This document shows, piece after piece, positions 15,791 through 25,322 of a DNA stretch of 64,000 nt. The position numbers and the translations under genes were made by a program. How positions within the stretch are numbered: position 1 is the first letter of the stretch; each line of letters begins with the position of its first letter. The stretch is from positions 1 to 64,000 of the forward strand of contig CANQKW010000004.1 in the NCBI GenBank assembly GCA_947624555.1, given 5' to 3'. Under the pieces are notes generated by a model. That model saw nothing but the letters and a program-made list of their open reading frames with translations, was not told where the DNA came from and searched no databases. This stretch comes from an uncultured Clostridia bacterium (GTDB lineage Bacteria; Bacillota; Clostridia; Oscillospirales; Ruminococcaceae).

Positions 15791-18586
15791 ATGGCAGAGA
15801 AAAAAACCGTATCCCGTACAACAGGGAGCACGGGTAAATCAAAATCAACAGCACGTTCAAAAAAAGCGCTTGAAGAACAAAGACTTCGTGAGGAGGCGCT
15901 GAAAAAAAGCCTTAAAAAACGCAGAACAGCCTCGGTTATTTTGCTGGCGTTCGGCGTTGTTCTGACGCTTATCGCTATTATTTCGGGAAGTAAGGGCTGG
16001 GAAGTGCTGCACGACGTTATTCACGGACTTTTCGGCATACCTGCTTATACGGTAGGTCCTTTGATGATCACTCTTGCGATTTTAATTTCATCAAACAGAC
16101 CGAATATTACATATACGACAGTTAAATTTATCTTTGCACAGCTTATTCTTTGCGCTGCTTTTGAGATTTTCGGCACGGGCAGGATAAACGGCGCAGATTT
16201 CGGAGAAGTTGTCGCAGGACTGTACCAAAACGGCGTCAATCTTTCGGGCGGAGGTTTTTTTGCTCTTTTTTTAGGCGTGCCGCTGCTTTTTTTGGGTATG
16301 CCGGGAGCAGGCATCGTTATCGTAATTATTATGCTTGTGTGTGCGGTGCTTATCATTGATATGCCGCTGAACGAAATGTTCGGGAAAATCGGCAGAGGCG
16401 TGAAAAAAGCAGGCGCTAAAACTGCTGAAAAAATCGAATACCGCCGTGAAAAATCCGCCGCACTGAACGAAGAATACCGACGTATCCGAGAAGAGGAAAA
16501 AGAACGCAAGCGAGCCGCAGCTCAGACTGCAAGTCAAATTGAAAACGATTTGAATAAAGAGGTAAGAAAACGTTCTCAGCTGAAAGAAATGAAGGACGTT
16601 GTGGGAAGCGTCGGAAAAACCGAACCAAATGCTCCTCAAAAAGCAGAACCAGAAAACAAGTCCGCTGTAAAACTGCCTCCCGAACGTGACAACGCAAAGG
16701 TCATCGAAGAACAAAAGCAGGACTCTCTTGATTATCAGGAGGCTCTGAAAAAATATATGGAGAAAAAACACCCCATTATGCGCAGCCCCGAAAAGCCTGA
16801 CCCCGAACAATTCGTCGACAATGATGCCGACCTTATACCTATCACGGAGGCAATTAAAAAGCTTAATGAGGAAAAAACTCCCGCAAGAGTGTCTAAGATA
16901 ATGGACGCACCGCGTGAAAATATCGTTTTCTCGGACGAGCTGACCGAGCCGCAGACAAACGCCGCTCCTTCAAATGCAGATGATATTTCGGAGGTGGACG
17001 AGGGAGAACTGCCGTTTGATCTGGACGATATTTTAAGCGAAAATTCTCACGAAAAACAGGAGGCAAAAGCTGCCGAAAACGATACGGCTGAAAAAAAGCA
17101 GCTTACGCTTTCGGACGTGTATACTTTGCCGCCGATGACGCTGCTCAACGAGGTGAAAAAGCCCGTAAAGCCTGCGGATATTGAGAATGAAATTCGCCAG
17201 AACGCAGTTAAGCTCGTTGAAACCCTGAAGAGCTTTGGCGTTTCCACGACTTTTTTAGGCTCTTCAAGAGGTCCTTCGGTCACGAGATATGAGTTGCAGC
17301 CTGCGCCGGGCGTTAAAATTTCAAAAATTGCAGGTCTTGCCGACGACGTTGCGCTTAATCTTGCGGTTTCGGGCGTGAGAATTGCTCCCGTGCCCGATAA
17401 AGCGGCGGTGGGAATTGAAATCCCGAATAAGGTCAAGGATACCGTCTTTTTCAGAGAGCTTGTCGATACGGAAAGCTTTAAAAAGACGTTTGCAAATAAG
17501 CTGGACAGCGTTCTCGGAAAGGACATAAGCGGAGAAACGGTTCGGTGCAACGTTTCAAAAATGCCGCATTTGCTTATTGCAGGCACTACGGGTTCGGGCA
17601 AATCGGTGTGCGTAAACTCAATTATTATGAGTATTCTGATGAAATCAACTCCCTCTGATGTGCGGTTTATAATGGTTGACCCGAAACAGGTCGAGTTTAT
17701 GATGTATAACGGAATTCCGCATTTGCTCATTCCTGTTGTCACCGACCCGAAAAAGGCGGCAGGTGCGCTTGCATGGGCAGTCACGGAGATGGAAAACAGA
17801 TATACGCTCTTTTCGGAGAATAATGTCAGAAACATCGACGGCTATAACGAGCTTATTGAAAAGGGCGTTATTGACGGAAAGCCCATGCCCGGAATAGTCA
17901 TCTTTATAGACGAGCTTGCAGATTTGATGATGGCGTCCCCGAAGGACGTTGAGGACAGCATTGTCCGTCTGGCACAAAAAGCAAGAGCCGCAGGAATGCA
18001 CCTCGTTATTGCAACGCAAAAGCCTACTGTTCAGGTCGTGACGGGACTTATCAAGGGCAATATTCCGTCGAGAATTGCGCTTATGGTCGCCTCGCAGATA
18101 GACAGCCGTGTTATTCTGGACGCATCGGGCGCAGAAAAGCTCCTCGGAAACGGCGATATGCTGTATATGCCCGTCGGTTCTCCGAAACCTATCAGACTTC
18201 AGGGATGCTATGTTTCGGACGATGAAGTGGAACGCGTCGTCGAATTTATCAAGCAGACGTTCAGCGCAGAATACGACGAGGGCATTATGGCTGAAATCGA
18301 ACGCCGTGCAGAGGCTGCCGCAAGCAGCGAAAAATCCTCGGCAGAGGACGATATTGAGGGCGATGACTCGGACGAAAAGCTCGACGAGGCTATCGAATTT
18401 GTTGTAACGGCAGGACAAGCCAGCACATCCTCTCTTCAGAGAAAATTTAAGCTTGGATACGGACGTGCGGCAAGACTTATTGATACTATGGAAAAAATGG
18501 GAATAGTCGGTCCGTATGAGGGCAGCAAGCCCCGAACTGTTCTTATGACAAAGCAAGAGTGGTATGAAAGAAAACTAAGGAACTGA
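15791..18586 (+). CDS. ftsK: DNA translocase FtsK/SpoIIIE
   Basis: N-terminal TM segments; GTTGSGKSVCVNSIIMSILM...DPKQVEFMMYNGIPHLL...RLAQKARAAGMHLVIATQKPTVQVVTG; C-terminal gamma winged helix. Confidence 0.95.
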   Translation: MAEKKTVSRTTGSTGKSKSTARSKKALEEQRLREEALKKSLKKRRTASVILLAFGVVLTLIAIISGSKGWEVLHDVIHGLFGIPAYTVGPLMITLAILISSNRPNITYTTVKFIFAQLILCAAFEIFGTGRINGADFGEVVAGLYQNGVNLSGGGFFALFLGVPLLFLGMPGAGIVIVIIMLVCAVLIIDMPLNEMFGKIGRGVKKAGAKTAEKIEYRREKSAALNEEYRRIREEEKERKRAAAQTASQIENDLNKEVRKRSQLKEMKDVVGSVGKTEPNAPQKAEPENKSAVKLPPERDNAKVIEEQKQDSLDYQEALKKYMEKKHPIMRSPEKPDPEQFVDNDADLIPITEAIKKLNEEKTPARVSKIMDAPRENIVFSDELTEPQTNAAPSNADDISEVDEGELPFDLDDILSENSHEKQEAKAAENDTAEKKQLTLSDVYTLPPMTLLNEVKKPVKPADIENEIRQNAVKLVETLKSFGVSTTFLGSSRGPSVTRYELQPAPGVKISKIAGLADDVALNLAVSGVRIAPVPDKAAVGIEIPNKVKDTVFFRELVDTESFKKTFANKLDSVLGKDISGETVRCNVSKMPHLLIAGTTGSGKSVCVNSIIMSILMKSTPSDVRFIMVDPKQVEFMMYNGIPHLLIPVVTDPKKAAGALAWAVTEMENRYTLFSENNVRNIDGYNELIEKGVIDGKPMPGIVIFIDELADLMMASPKDVEDSIVRLAQKARAAGMHLVIATQKPTVQVVTGLIKGNIPSRIALMVASQIDSRVILDASGAEKLLGNGDMLYMPVGSPKPIRLQGCYVSDDEVERVVEFIKQTFSAEYDEGIMAEIERRAEAAASSEKSSAEDDIEGDDSDEKLDEAIEFVVTAGQASTSSLQRKFKLGYGRAARLIDTMEKMGIVGPYEGSKPRTVLMTKQEWYERKLRN

Positions 18587-18587
18587 T

Positions 18588-20447
18588 ATGTACAGAAACG
18601 ATGAAATGATGAAAAAGCTTGACGAATTTCTGCCGGATGTGCAAAAACCGTCACGCTATATCGGAGGCGAAAGCGGCAGCGTTGTCAAGGACAGGGAAAA
18701 TGTCGATATAAGATTTGCTTTTTGCTTTCCCGATACGTATGAGATAGGTATGTCGCATCTCGGTATGAAAATACTCTACGGACTGAAAAATAAAGTGCCG
18801 AATTATTGGTGCGAAAGAGTTTTTATGCCTCTTCCCGATATGGAGGAGAAAATGCGTGAAAACGGCGTTTTGCTGTACGCTCTGGAAAGCCTTGACCCTA
18901 TCAGGGATTTCGATTTTATCGGATTTACCGTTCAATATGAGCTTTGCTATACGACAATACTTGAAATGCTGGATCTGGCAGGACTTCCCGTTCTTGCAAA
19001 GGAAAGAACTTCGCTTACGCCTATCGTTATGGGCGGAGGTCCTTGCTGCTGCAACGCAGAACCGCTTGCGGATTTTTTTGATATTTTCGCAATAGGCGAA
19101 GGCGAGGAAATGAACCTTGAGGTTATGCGGCTTATGGAAGAATGTAAGAAAAACGGCTCGTCAAAGGCTGAATTTCTCGAAAAAGCCGCACAGATTGAGG
19201 GAATTTATGTCCCGTCGCTGTATGATATTTCTTATAATGATGACGGGACGGTCAAGGCGATAACTGCGAAAAAAAATGCCCCCGAAAAGGTCAAAAAACG
19301 CATTGTAAAAGACTTTGACAGCGTTTATTCTCCTGAGAATTTCGTCGTTCCGTTTACGGATATTGTGCATAACAGAGCCGTTGTCGAGGTGCTGAGAGGC
19401 TGTATACGAGGCTGCCGTTTCTGTCAGGCGGGTTTTATTTACCGACCGTTCCGTGAGAAAAAATCCGAAACGGTTCTTCGTCAGACAAAGACGCTTTGCG
19501 AGAACACGGGATATGACGAGGTTTCGCTTTCTTCGCTTTCTACAAGCGATTTTTCGGATATTGAGGGATTGCTTTCCACTCTTACGGACTATACCTCAAA
19601 AAACAGGATAAATTTGTCGCTGCCGTCGCTTAGAGTAGACCGTTTCAGCGAGAAAATTTTCGAGGAAATTTCTTCTGTCAGGAAAAGCGGTCTTACGTTT
19701 GCGCCCGAAGCAGGAACACAGCGTCTGCGTGACGTTATCAACAAGAATATCACGGAAAGCGATGTTTTAAACAGCGTGAAAATCGCTTTTGAGGGCGGTT
19801 ATAACGCAATAAAGCTGTATTTTATGCTGGGACTTCCCACTGAAACAAACGAGGATATAAGGGGAATTTATTCGCTTGCAAAGGCGGTTATCGAGGAGTT
19901 TTACAACAATCCTAACCGAAAAAAAGGAAAAGCGCCGAGCGTTTCAATTTCTCTGTCTACGTTTATTCCAAAACCGTTTACTCCGTTTGAATTTGAACCG
20001 CAGGCAAGCGAAGAGGAAATCAAGGCTAAGCAAAAGCTGATAATGGAGATCTGCGTTGACAAAAAAATCAGCATTTCAAGGTCAAAATATGACGTTTCTC
20101 TGCTTGAGGCTGTTCTCGCACGGGGCGACAGACGTGTCGGAAAAGCAATTTATCTCGCCTGGAAAAAAGGCTGCGTTCTTGACGGATGGGACGAATATTT
20201 CGATTTCGGGAAATGGAAGGAGGCGTTTTTTGAATGCGGTCTGGAAATGGAATTTTACGCTAACAGAAAACGCTCTTACGACGAGATCTCTCCGTGGAGC
20301 CACATAAATATGCTGGTTTCTCACGAATTTTTCGTCGAGGAAAACAAGCGCGCTCATTCGGGAATTACTACCCCGAACTGCCGTGAAAAATGCGCAGACT
20401 GCGGAGTTATCAGAAATATAGGCGCAGACTGCTGCAAAAGGATATGA
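18588..20447 (+). CDS. TIGR03960-family B12-binding/radical SAM protein
   Basis: RPSRYIGGE-type N-terminus and VEVLRGCIRGCRFCQAGFIYRPFREK radical SAM cysteines. Confidence 0.92.
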   Translation: MYRNDEMMKKLDEFLPDVQKPSRYIGGESGSVVKDRENVDIRFAFCFPDTYEIGMSHLGMKILYGLKNKVPNYWCERVFMPLPDMEEKMRENGVLLYALESLDPIRDFDFIGFTVQYELCYTTILEMLDLAGLPVLAKERTSLTPIVMGGGPCCCNAEPLADFFDIFAIGEGEEMNLEVMRLMEECKKNGSSKAEFLEKAAQIEGIYVPSLYDISYNDDGTVKAITAKKNAPEKVKKRIVKDFDSVYSPENFVVPFTDIVHNRAVVEVLRGCIRGCRFCQAGFIYRPFREKKSETVLRQTKTLCENTGYDEVSLSSLSTSDFSDIEGLLSTLTDYTSKNRINLSLPSLRVDRFSEKIFEEISSVRKSGLTFAPEAGTQRLRDVINKNITESDVLNSVKIAFEGGYNAIKLYFMLGLPTETNEDIRGIYSLAKAVIEEFYNNPNRKKGKAPSVSISLSTFIPKPFTPFEFEPQASEEEIKAKQKLIMEICVDKKISISRSKYDVSLLEAVLARGDRRVGKAIYLAWKKGCVLDGWDEYFDFGKWKEAFFECGLEMEFYANRKRSYDEISPWSHINMLVSHEFFVEENKRAHSGITTPNCREKCADCGVIRNIGADCCKRI

Positions 20448-20458
20448 GGTGAAATTTT

Positions 20459-21088
20459 ATGCCGAATGTAAATACCAGAGTTTTTTTCAGCAAGACAGAC
20501 AGGGCAAAATACATCTCACATCTTGACTTGTACCGTGTTTTTCAGCGTGCGCTTATAAAATCAAAGCTCCCCGTATGGTACACGGAGGGGTTTAATCCTC
20601 ACCTTTACATTCAGTTTATGCTGCCGCTGTCGTTGGGTCAGGAGGGCATCAGAGAAGCCGCTGATTTCAAACTCACCGAAAACGTGCCTTACGAAGAGGT
20701 CACGCAAAGGCTTAATTCGGGTCTGCCGCTTGATTTGAGGATTATCGAAACCACCTGCCCCGTGATGAAAAATACCGACATAACACAAGCAGAGTACGAA
20801 ATTCAAGCGGAATTGAATATTGATAAATTCAGGGAATTTGCAAAAAGCGAGAAAATCCTCGTTGAGAAAAAAACCAAAAACGGCGTTTCAGAAGTAGATT
20901 TAAAGCCGAATATAAGCAAACTTGAAATCGGTGATAAAATTATTCTGCGTCTGCCCGCAGGAAACAATTTTAATCTCAATCCTTCCCTGCTCTTTGAGGC
21001 TTACGAGAAGTTCTCTGAGGAGAAAATAAAACGATTGAAAATCGTCAGAACCAATATTTATAATCAAAACGGAGAAATTTTTAGGTAA
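20459..21088 (+). CDS. TIGR03936/DUF2344 radical-SAM-associated protein
   Basis: VFFSKTDRAKYISHLDLYRVFQRALIKSKLPVWYTEGFNPHLYIQFMLPLSLGQEG. Confidence 0.9.
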   Translation: MPNVNTRVFFSKTDRAKYISHLDLYRVFQRALIKSKLPVWYTEGFNPHLYIQFMLPLSLGQEGIREAADFKLTENVPYEEVTQRLNSGLPLDLRIIETTCPVMKNTDITQAEYEIQAELNIDKFREFAKSEKILVEKKTKNGVSEVDLKPNISKLEIGDKIILRLPAGNNFNLNPSLLFEAYEKFSEEKIKRLKIVRTNIYNQNGEIFR

Positions 21089-21187
21089 ATTGAAATAAAA
21101 TTGAAATAATTTTTTTAGTAAAATTTCTTGATTTTTTTGATGAAATATGTTACAATATACAATAATCAGGGGAATAGGGGGATAATT

Positions 21188-22093
21188 ATGACTTCAAATA
21201 ACGGACAAAGAAAATATCCGAAACCGAAAATGCCTCGCTCGGTTATCGCAATGTACATATCAATGATGATCATTTTGCTGGTAATCTGCGTTGTGGTTTT
21301 CATTATTATGTTCAACAATGTGACAGGCAATTCGGGGGAAGAAAGCAAAAACAGCGGCTCATATCAGCTGATAAATCCGCCACACAGCTCTTCAAAATCA
21401 TCGGAAAGTTTTTCGGAAAGCTCGTTTGAAAGTTCAGAGGAAACAACGGCAAGCAGTTCTTCGGAAGAAAGCAGCTCAAATACATCCGCTGAAAGCTCTT
21501 CGGACGGTTCAACCGTTTCTCATAGTCAGGATTTTGACGTTTCGTTCTTTGACGAGGATTTGTTTATCGGCGACAGCATTTTTACGGGACTTTATCTGTA
21601 CGGCTATCTCGATCAGCCAAGAGTCGCCGCAGGTGTCGGCTATACGCCTTACGGGGCTGTAAATAAGGTCCTTGACGATAAGGGAATGACAGCCTTGGAT
21701 TATGCGGAGCAAATTCAGCCGAAACGAATTTATATCCTGCTCGGCAGCAACGCTATGGCAGGAAGCGACCACAGTGGTCTGGAGGACAGCTATCGTGAGC
21801 TTGTAAGCAGAATAATGGGCGCCTGCCCCGACACGGATATATGCTGCATCTCGATCACTCCTACCGCACGAAAAACCGACTACACGAGCATTGATAACGA
21901 AGAGGTACGCTCGGTAAACAAATATATCAAAAATATGTGCTCGGAGCTGGGTCTTACCTACTGCGACCTGTACAGCATAATTTCCGATGAGGAAGGATAT
22001 TTCCTTGACGAATATTCAGAGATAGACGGAATGCATTTCGTAAGCAAAACCTATAAGGTCCTTCTTTCGGAGCTGCAAAGACTAATGTCCTGA
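21188..22093 (+). CDS. membrane-anchored SGNH/GDSL-like hydrolase with Ser-rich linker
   Basis: N-terminal TM, SSSEESSSNTSAESSS linker, FIGDSIFTGLYLYG...ILLGSNAM...DGMHF. Confidence 0.8.
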   Translation: MTSNNGQRKYPKPKMPRSVIAMYISMMIILLVICVVVFIIMFNNVTGNSGEESKNSGSYQLINPPHSSSKSSESFSESSFESSEETTASSSSEESSSNTSAESSSDGSTVSHSQDFDVSFFDEDLFIGDSIFTGLYLYGYLDQPRVAAGVGYTPYGAVNKVLDDKGMTALDYAEQIQPKRIYILLGSNAMAGSDHSGLEDSYRELVSRIMGACPDTDICCISITPTARKTDYTSIDNEEVRSVNKYIKNMCSELGLTYCDLYSIISDEEGYFLDEYSEIDGMHFVSKTYKVLLSELQRLMS

Positions 22094-22123
22094 ATAACAT
22101 AAAACAGAATAGGAGAACATATT

Positions 22124-22600
22124 ATGAAGAAAATAATTTTAGCTTTGGCAACAGCGGCGCTTGCCTGCACTTTTTGCGGCTGCGGCTCTTCCGAGAGCGC
22201 TCCGAACAGCTCGGAGCAGCAAAGCAGTATTTCGATTGGCGAAAAAACCCAAAATCTTCTGAACGAAGTAGAATTTCCGTCAATGGTAGAGGTTGAGGCG
22301 GACAGACTTGATATTTACTACGGAATTGCAGAGGATATGATAACCGAATTTTCTGCTTTTATATGCGGTTCGGGCGCTATGCCCGACGAGTTCGGCATCT
22401 TCGTTGCAAAGGACGCCGATACCGCCGCTGAAATCAAAAGCCTGGTGGAAGACAGAATAAGCTCTCAGAAAGACCTCTATGCGGACTATACGCCCAAAGA
22501 GCTTTACAAGTTTGACGACAGCTTTGTAAATATTAACGGAAACGCTGTTTATTACGCTATCTGCGCAGATAACTCAAAAGCAAATGAAATTCTGAAATAA
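22124..22600 (+). CDS. DUF4358-like lipoprotein
   Basis: Lipobox TAALACTFCGCGSS; MITEFSAFICGSGAMPDEFGIFVAKDADTAAEIKSLVEDR. Confidence 0.7.
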   Translation: MKKIILALATAALACTFCGCGSSESAPNSSEQQSSISIGEKTQNLLNEVEFPSMVEVEADRLDIYYGIAEDMITEFSAFICGSGAMPDEFGIFVAKDADTAAEIKSLVEDRISSQKDLYADYTPKELYKFDDSFVNINGNAVYYAICADNSKANEILK

Positions 22601-22619
22601 TCGACCGTGAGGTGATGAT

Positions 22620-22991
22620 ATGGGCATAGAATGTGCCGTTATTGCAGGAATTTTTGTAATTTTTATCCTCGTATGTTTTTGCACTAAACGCACAGCATGG
22701 GCGTGGGCAACTCTTCCGCTGCTGCTCGTTCCGCTTACTGACTTTATTATCGAAAATCTTCTTATCACAACTATGAAAATGGAAGTTACTGCTTTCGGCG
22801 CAATCACCGCACTGGTCGTTGCTGTCGCAATTACAGCGGCGTGGGTCGGTTTTTATTCGGGTCATCTTGACCATAAGCGCTATAAGGCGACCTATATCGG
22901 TATTACAAACGTCTTTAACGTGGCTCTTGCGGCTATTCTGATAGAAAATATTCTGTCAAGAGCTGCGCTTGATTCTGTAATACCTGCTTAA
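22620..22991 (+). CDS. small integral membrane protein
   Basis: Multiple hydrophobic segments; no recognised family. Confidence 0.6.
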   Translation: MGIECAVIAGIFVIFILVCFCTKRTAWAWATLPLLLVPLTDFIIENLLITTMKMEVTAFGAITALVVAVAITAAWVGFYSGHLDHKRYKATYIGITNVFNVALAAILIENILSRAALDSVIPA

Positions 22992-23003
22992 ACGAGGTAT
23001 TTT

Positions 23004-23498
23004 ATGTTTACTGTATCCTTCACAGGCTATCGTCCCGAAAAACTGCCGTTTCCTATCGGCGACAATCCGTTGTTTCTGGACTTGAAAAAGCGTCTTAAAG
23101 ATCAAATCGAAAAGCTTGTAAATGACGGCGCAGACTGCTTTTACAGCGGAATGGCGCGGGGGGTCGATATTATTTGCGCCGAGATAGTCCTTGAGCTGAA
23201 GGAAAAATATCCGCATATTGTTCTTAATGCGCTTATTCCCTGCCGCACTCAGGCAAACGGCTGGAAGGATGACGAAAAGCTTACTTATGAGAAAATTATC
23301 AGTCAATGTCTGAAGAAAATTTATATTAAAGATAAATACACAAAAGGCTGTATGATGGAACGCAACCGTGCGCTTGTCGAATGCTGCGATATTCTTGTGG
23401 CAGTTTTCGACGGACAGACGGGCGGCACGGCAAATACCGTCAGATACGCTGAAAAAAGAGGCAGAAAAATCATTATTATTCCGCCGTGCGTTTCATGA
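23004..23498 (+). CDS. SLOG/DUF1273-type (YpsA-like) protein
   Basis: MFTVSFTGYRPEKLPF...DGADCFYSGMARGVDIICAEIVLELK...ALIPCRTQANGW. Confidence 0.85.
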   Translation: MFTVSFTGYRPEKLPFPIGDNPLFLDLKKRLKDQIEKLVNDGADCFYSGMARGVDIICAEIVLELKEKYPHIVLNALIPCRTQANGWKDDEKLTYEKIISQCLKKIYIKDKYTKGCMMERNRALVECCDILVAVFDGQTGGTANTVRYAEKRGRKIIIIPPCVS

Positions 23499-23524
23499 AA
23501 AGGCTAAAATTCGACAAAATATCT

Positions 23525-23562
23525 TTCGGTGCTGTAAAGCCGTAATTTTTTTCAGCACCGAA
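23525..23562. terminator. hairpin after SLOG gene
   Basis: TTCGGTGCTG...CAGCACCGAA followed by TTATTATTT. Confidence 0.55.
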
Positions 23563-23570
23563 TTATTATT

Positions 23571-23610
23571 TCCCCCTTGTCCGAATAAAATCAGACAAGG
23601 GGGATTTTTT
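23571..23610 (+). promoter_or_regulatory. hairpin + T6 that contains the RBS of the downstream symporter
   Basis: TCCCCCTTGTC-12 nt-GACAAGGGGGA-TTTTTT-ATG. AAGGGGG is the only plausible Shine-Dalgarno sequence for ATG 23611. Confidence 0.6.
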
Positions 23611-25164
23611 ATGCATTTCATTTCTTTTCTGAACAACAAAATCATATGGGGTGCGCCTATGCTGTGCGCAATGCTGTTTACCGGAATTTATTTCAGCGTT
23701 AAATCCCGTTTTTTTCAGGTGAGAAAGTTTTTCTATGTTCTTAGATCAACTATTTTCTCGAAAAGCGAAAAAGGAAAAAACGGCACAACTCCGTTTCAGT
23801 CGATGTGTCAGGCGCTTGCGGCAACGCTTGGTACGGGAAATATCGCAGGAGTAGGCTCTGCTCTCGCAATAGGAGGAGCAGGTGCAGTTTTCTGGATGTG
23901 GATATGCTCGATCTTCGGTATGATGACGGGATTTGCAGAAAACGCTCTCGGATTTCTTTACAGGAAAAAAGACGAAAACGGGGTTTTCCACGGCGGCGCT
24001 ATGTATTACATTAAGGACGGACTTGAAAAAAAGCGTTTTACAAGGCATATCGCCGCACCGCTTTCTATGATATATGCAGCACTTTGCCTGCTTGCAGGTT
24101 TCGGTATGGGAAACGCTGCGCAGATGAACTCCTCCGCCGAGGCATTAAGGGTGAGTTTCAATATACCGCCGATCGTCACGGGTATTGTGCTTGCGCTGCT
24201 TGCCGCAGCAGTTGTTTTCGGTGGCGTGAAAAGAATAGCCTCTTTTTCGGCAAAAATAGTGCCGATAATGTCGGGATTTTACATCATCGGCTCTGTGTAT
24301 ATCCTGATAAGAAACGCTGAAAAGCTGCCTGATATTTTCGGCGAGATATTTTCTTCGGCATTCGGTTTTTCGGCTGTCGGCGGAGGAATTTTCGGATCTG
24401 CCGTGAAAACAGCAGTTTCTATGGGTTTTAAGCGAGGTGCTTTCTCCAACGAGGCAGGTCTTGGAACATCGGTTTTCGCCCACACGGCAAGCGATATGAA
24501 AAGCGCTAAAGTCTGCGGAATGTGGAGCATTTTCGAGATATTCTTCGATACTGTCGTTATGTGCGGATTAACTGCGGTCGTACTGCTTGCAAGCGGCTGC
24601 AATCTTCCCGATAAAAACGAGGTTTTAAGCTCGGTTGGCACAGAAACTGAATATTTCAGGCTTTGCGATAATGACGAAATTATTACACACGGCAATAATC
24701 TCAACGGCAAAATCCTATGCAGGGGCATACACGGGGAGATTATTTTCGCTGAAACAACAGGATCGGTCACTTATTCAAATGTTATGCAGGTGACGGGTAT
24801 TTCACGGGACGGGAAAATCGTTTCCGCTGTGATTGAGCCTGTTTCGGGCGCAGGACTTGCCTCTTTGGCTTTTTCGGACACTTTCGGGAGCTGGGCAGGC
24901 GGCGTTCTTTCTGTTCTGGTGACTATGTTTGCATTTTCGACGGTTATCGGCTGGTCTTATTTCGGTAGCGAGGCTGTGCGCTATCTCTTCGGAGAACGTT
25001 CGGTAAAGCCGTTTACGGTGATTTTTACCGCTTTTTCCGTGGTAGGAGCAGCTGTTAATATGCAGGTCGCCTGGGGAATAGCAGATATTCTGAACGGACT
25101 TATGGCTTTGCCGAACCTTTTTGCCGTTTTTATTCTCCGCAAAGAGGCGCTGGAGCAATTATAG
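23611..25164 (+). CDS. sodium:alanine/glycine symporter (AgcS/AlsT family)
   Basis: IIWGAPMLCAMLFTGIYFSVKSRFFQVRKF...ALAATLGTGNIAGVGSALAIGGAGAVFWMW...GAFSNEAGLGTS. Confidence 0.92.
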   Translation: MHFISFLNNKIIWGAPMLCAMLFTGIYFSVKSRFFQVRKFFYVLRSTIFSKSEKGKNGTTPFQSMCQALAATLGTGNIAGVGSALAIGGAGAVFWMWICSIFGMMTGFAENALGFLYRKKDENGVFHGGAMYYIKDGLEKKRFTRHIAAPLSMIYAALCLLAGFGMGNAAQMNSSAEALRVSFNIPPIVTGIVLALLAAAVVFGGVKRIASFSAKIVPIMSGFYIIGSVYILIRNAEKLPDIFGEIFSSAFGFSAVGGGIFGSAVKTAVSMGFKRGAFSNEAGLGTSVFAHTASDMKSAKVCGMWSIFEIFFDTVVMCGLTAVVLLASGCNLPDKNEVLSSVGTETEYFRLCDNDEIITHGNNLNGKILCRGIHGEIIFAETTGSVTYSNVMQVTGISRDGKIVSAVIEPVSGAGLASLAFSDTFGSWAGGVLSVLVTMFAFSTVIGWSYFGSEAVRYLFGERSVKPFTVIFTAFSVVGAAVNMQVAWGIADILNGLMALPNLFAVFILRKEALEQL

Positions 25165-25229
25165 CAAAATTCCGCATCACTATGCGGAAAATGAGCATTT
25201 CTAATAAAAAAATCAAAAAATATCCAAAA

Positions 25230-25289
25230 ACCTATTGACAAAGTAGGTAAAAGGTGTTATAATTCAAATAACCTACCAATTGAATAGGT
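25230..25289 (+). promoter_or_regulatory. promoter with two ACCTA-N9-TAGGT palindromes upstream of metY-cysK-rrf2
   Basis: TTGACA 25235-25240, 17 nt, TATAAT 25258-25263. Palindromes ACCTATTGACAAAGTAGGT (25230-25248) and ACCTACCAATTGAATAGGT (25271-25289). Confidence 0.8.
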
Positions 25290-25322
25290 GATTTGAACTA
25301 AACAAACAAGGAGGAAACAGAA

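Noticed and set aside
17047-18556. Long antisense ORFs opposite ftsK/spoIIIE (17047..17835, 17645..18556)
   Set aside because: They lie wholly within a conserved coding gene on the other strand; translations look random and lack RBS/promoter context.
23500-23611. Glycine riboswitch upstream of the AgcS symporter
   Set aside because: I could not find the conserved glycine aptamer core; the gap is short and only shows two simple hairpins.
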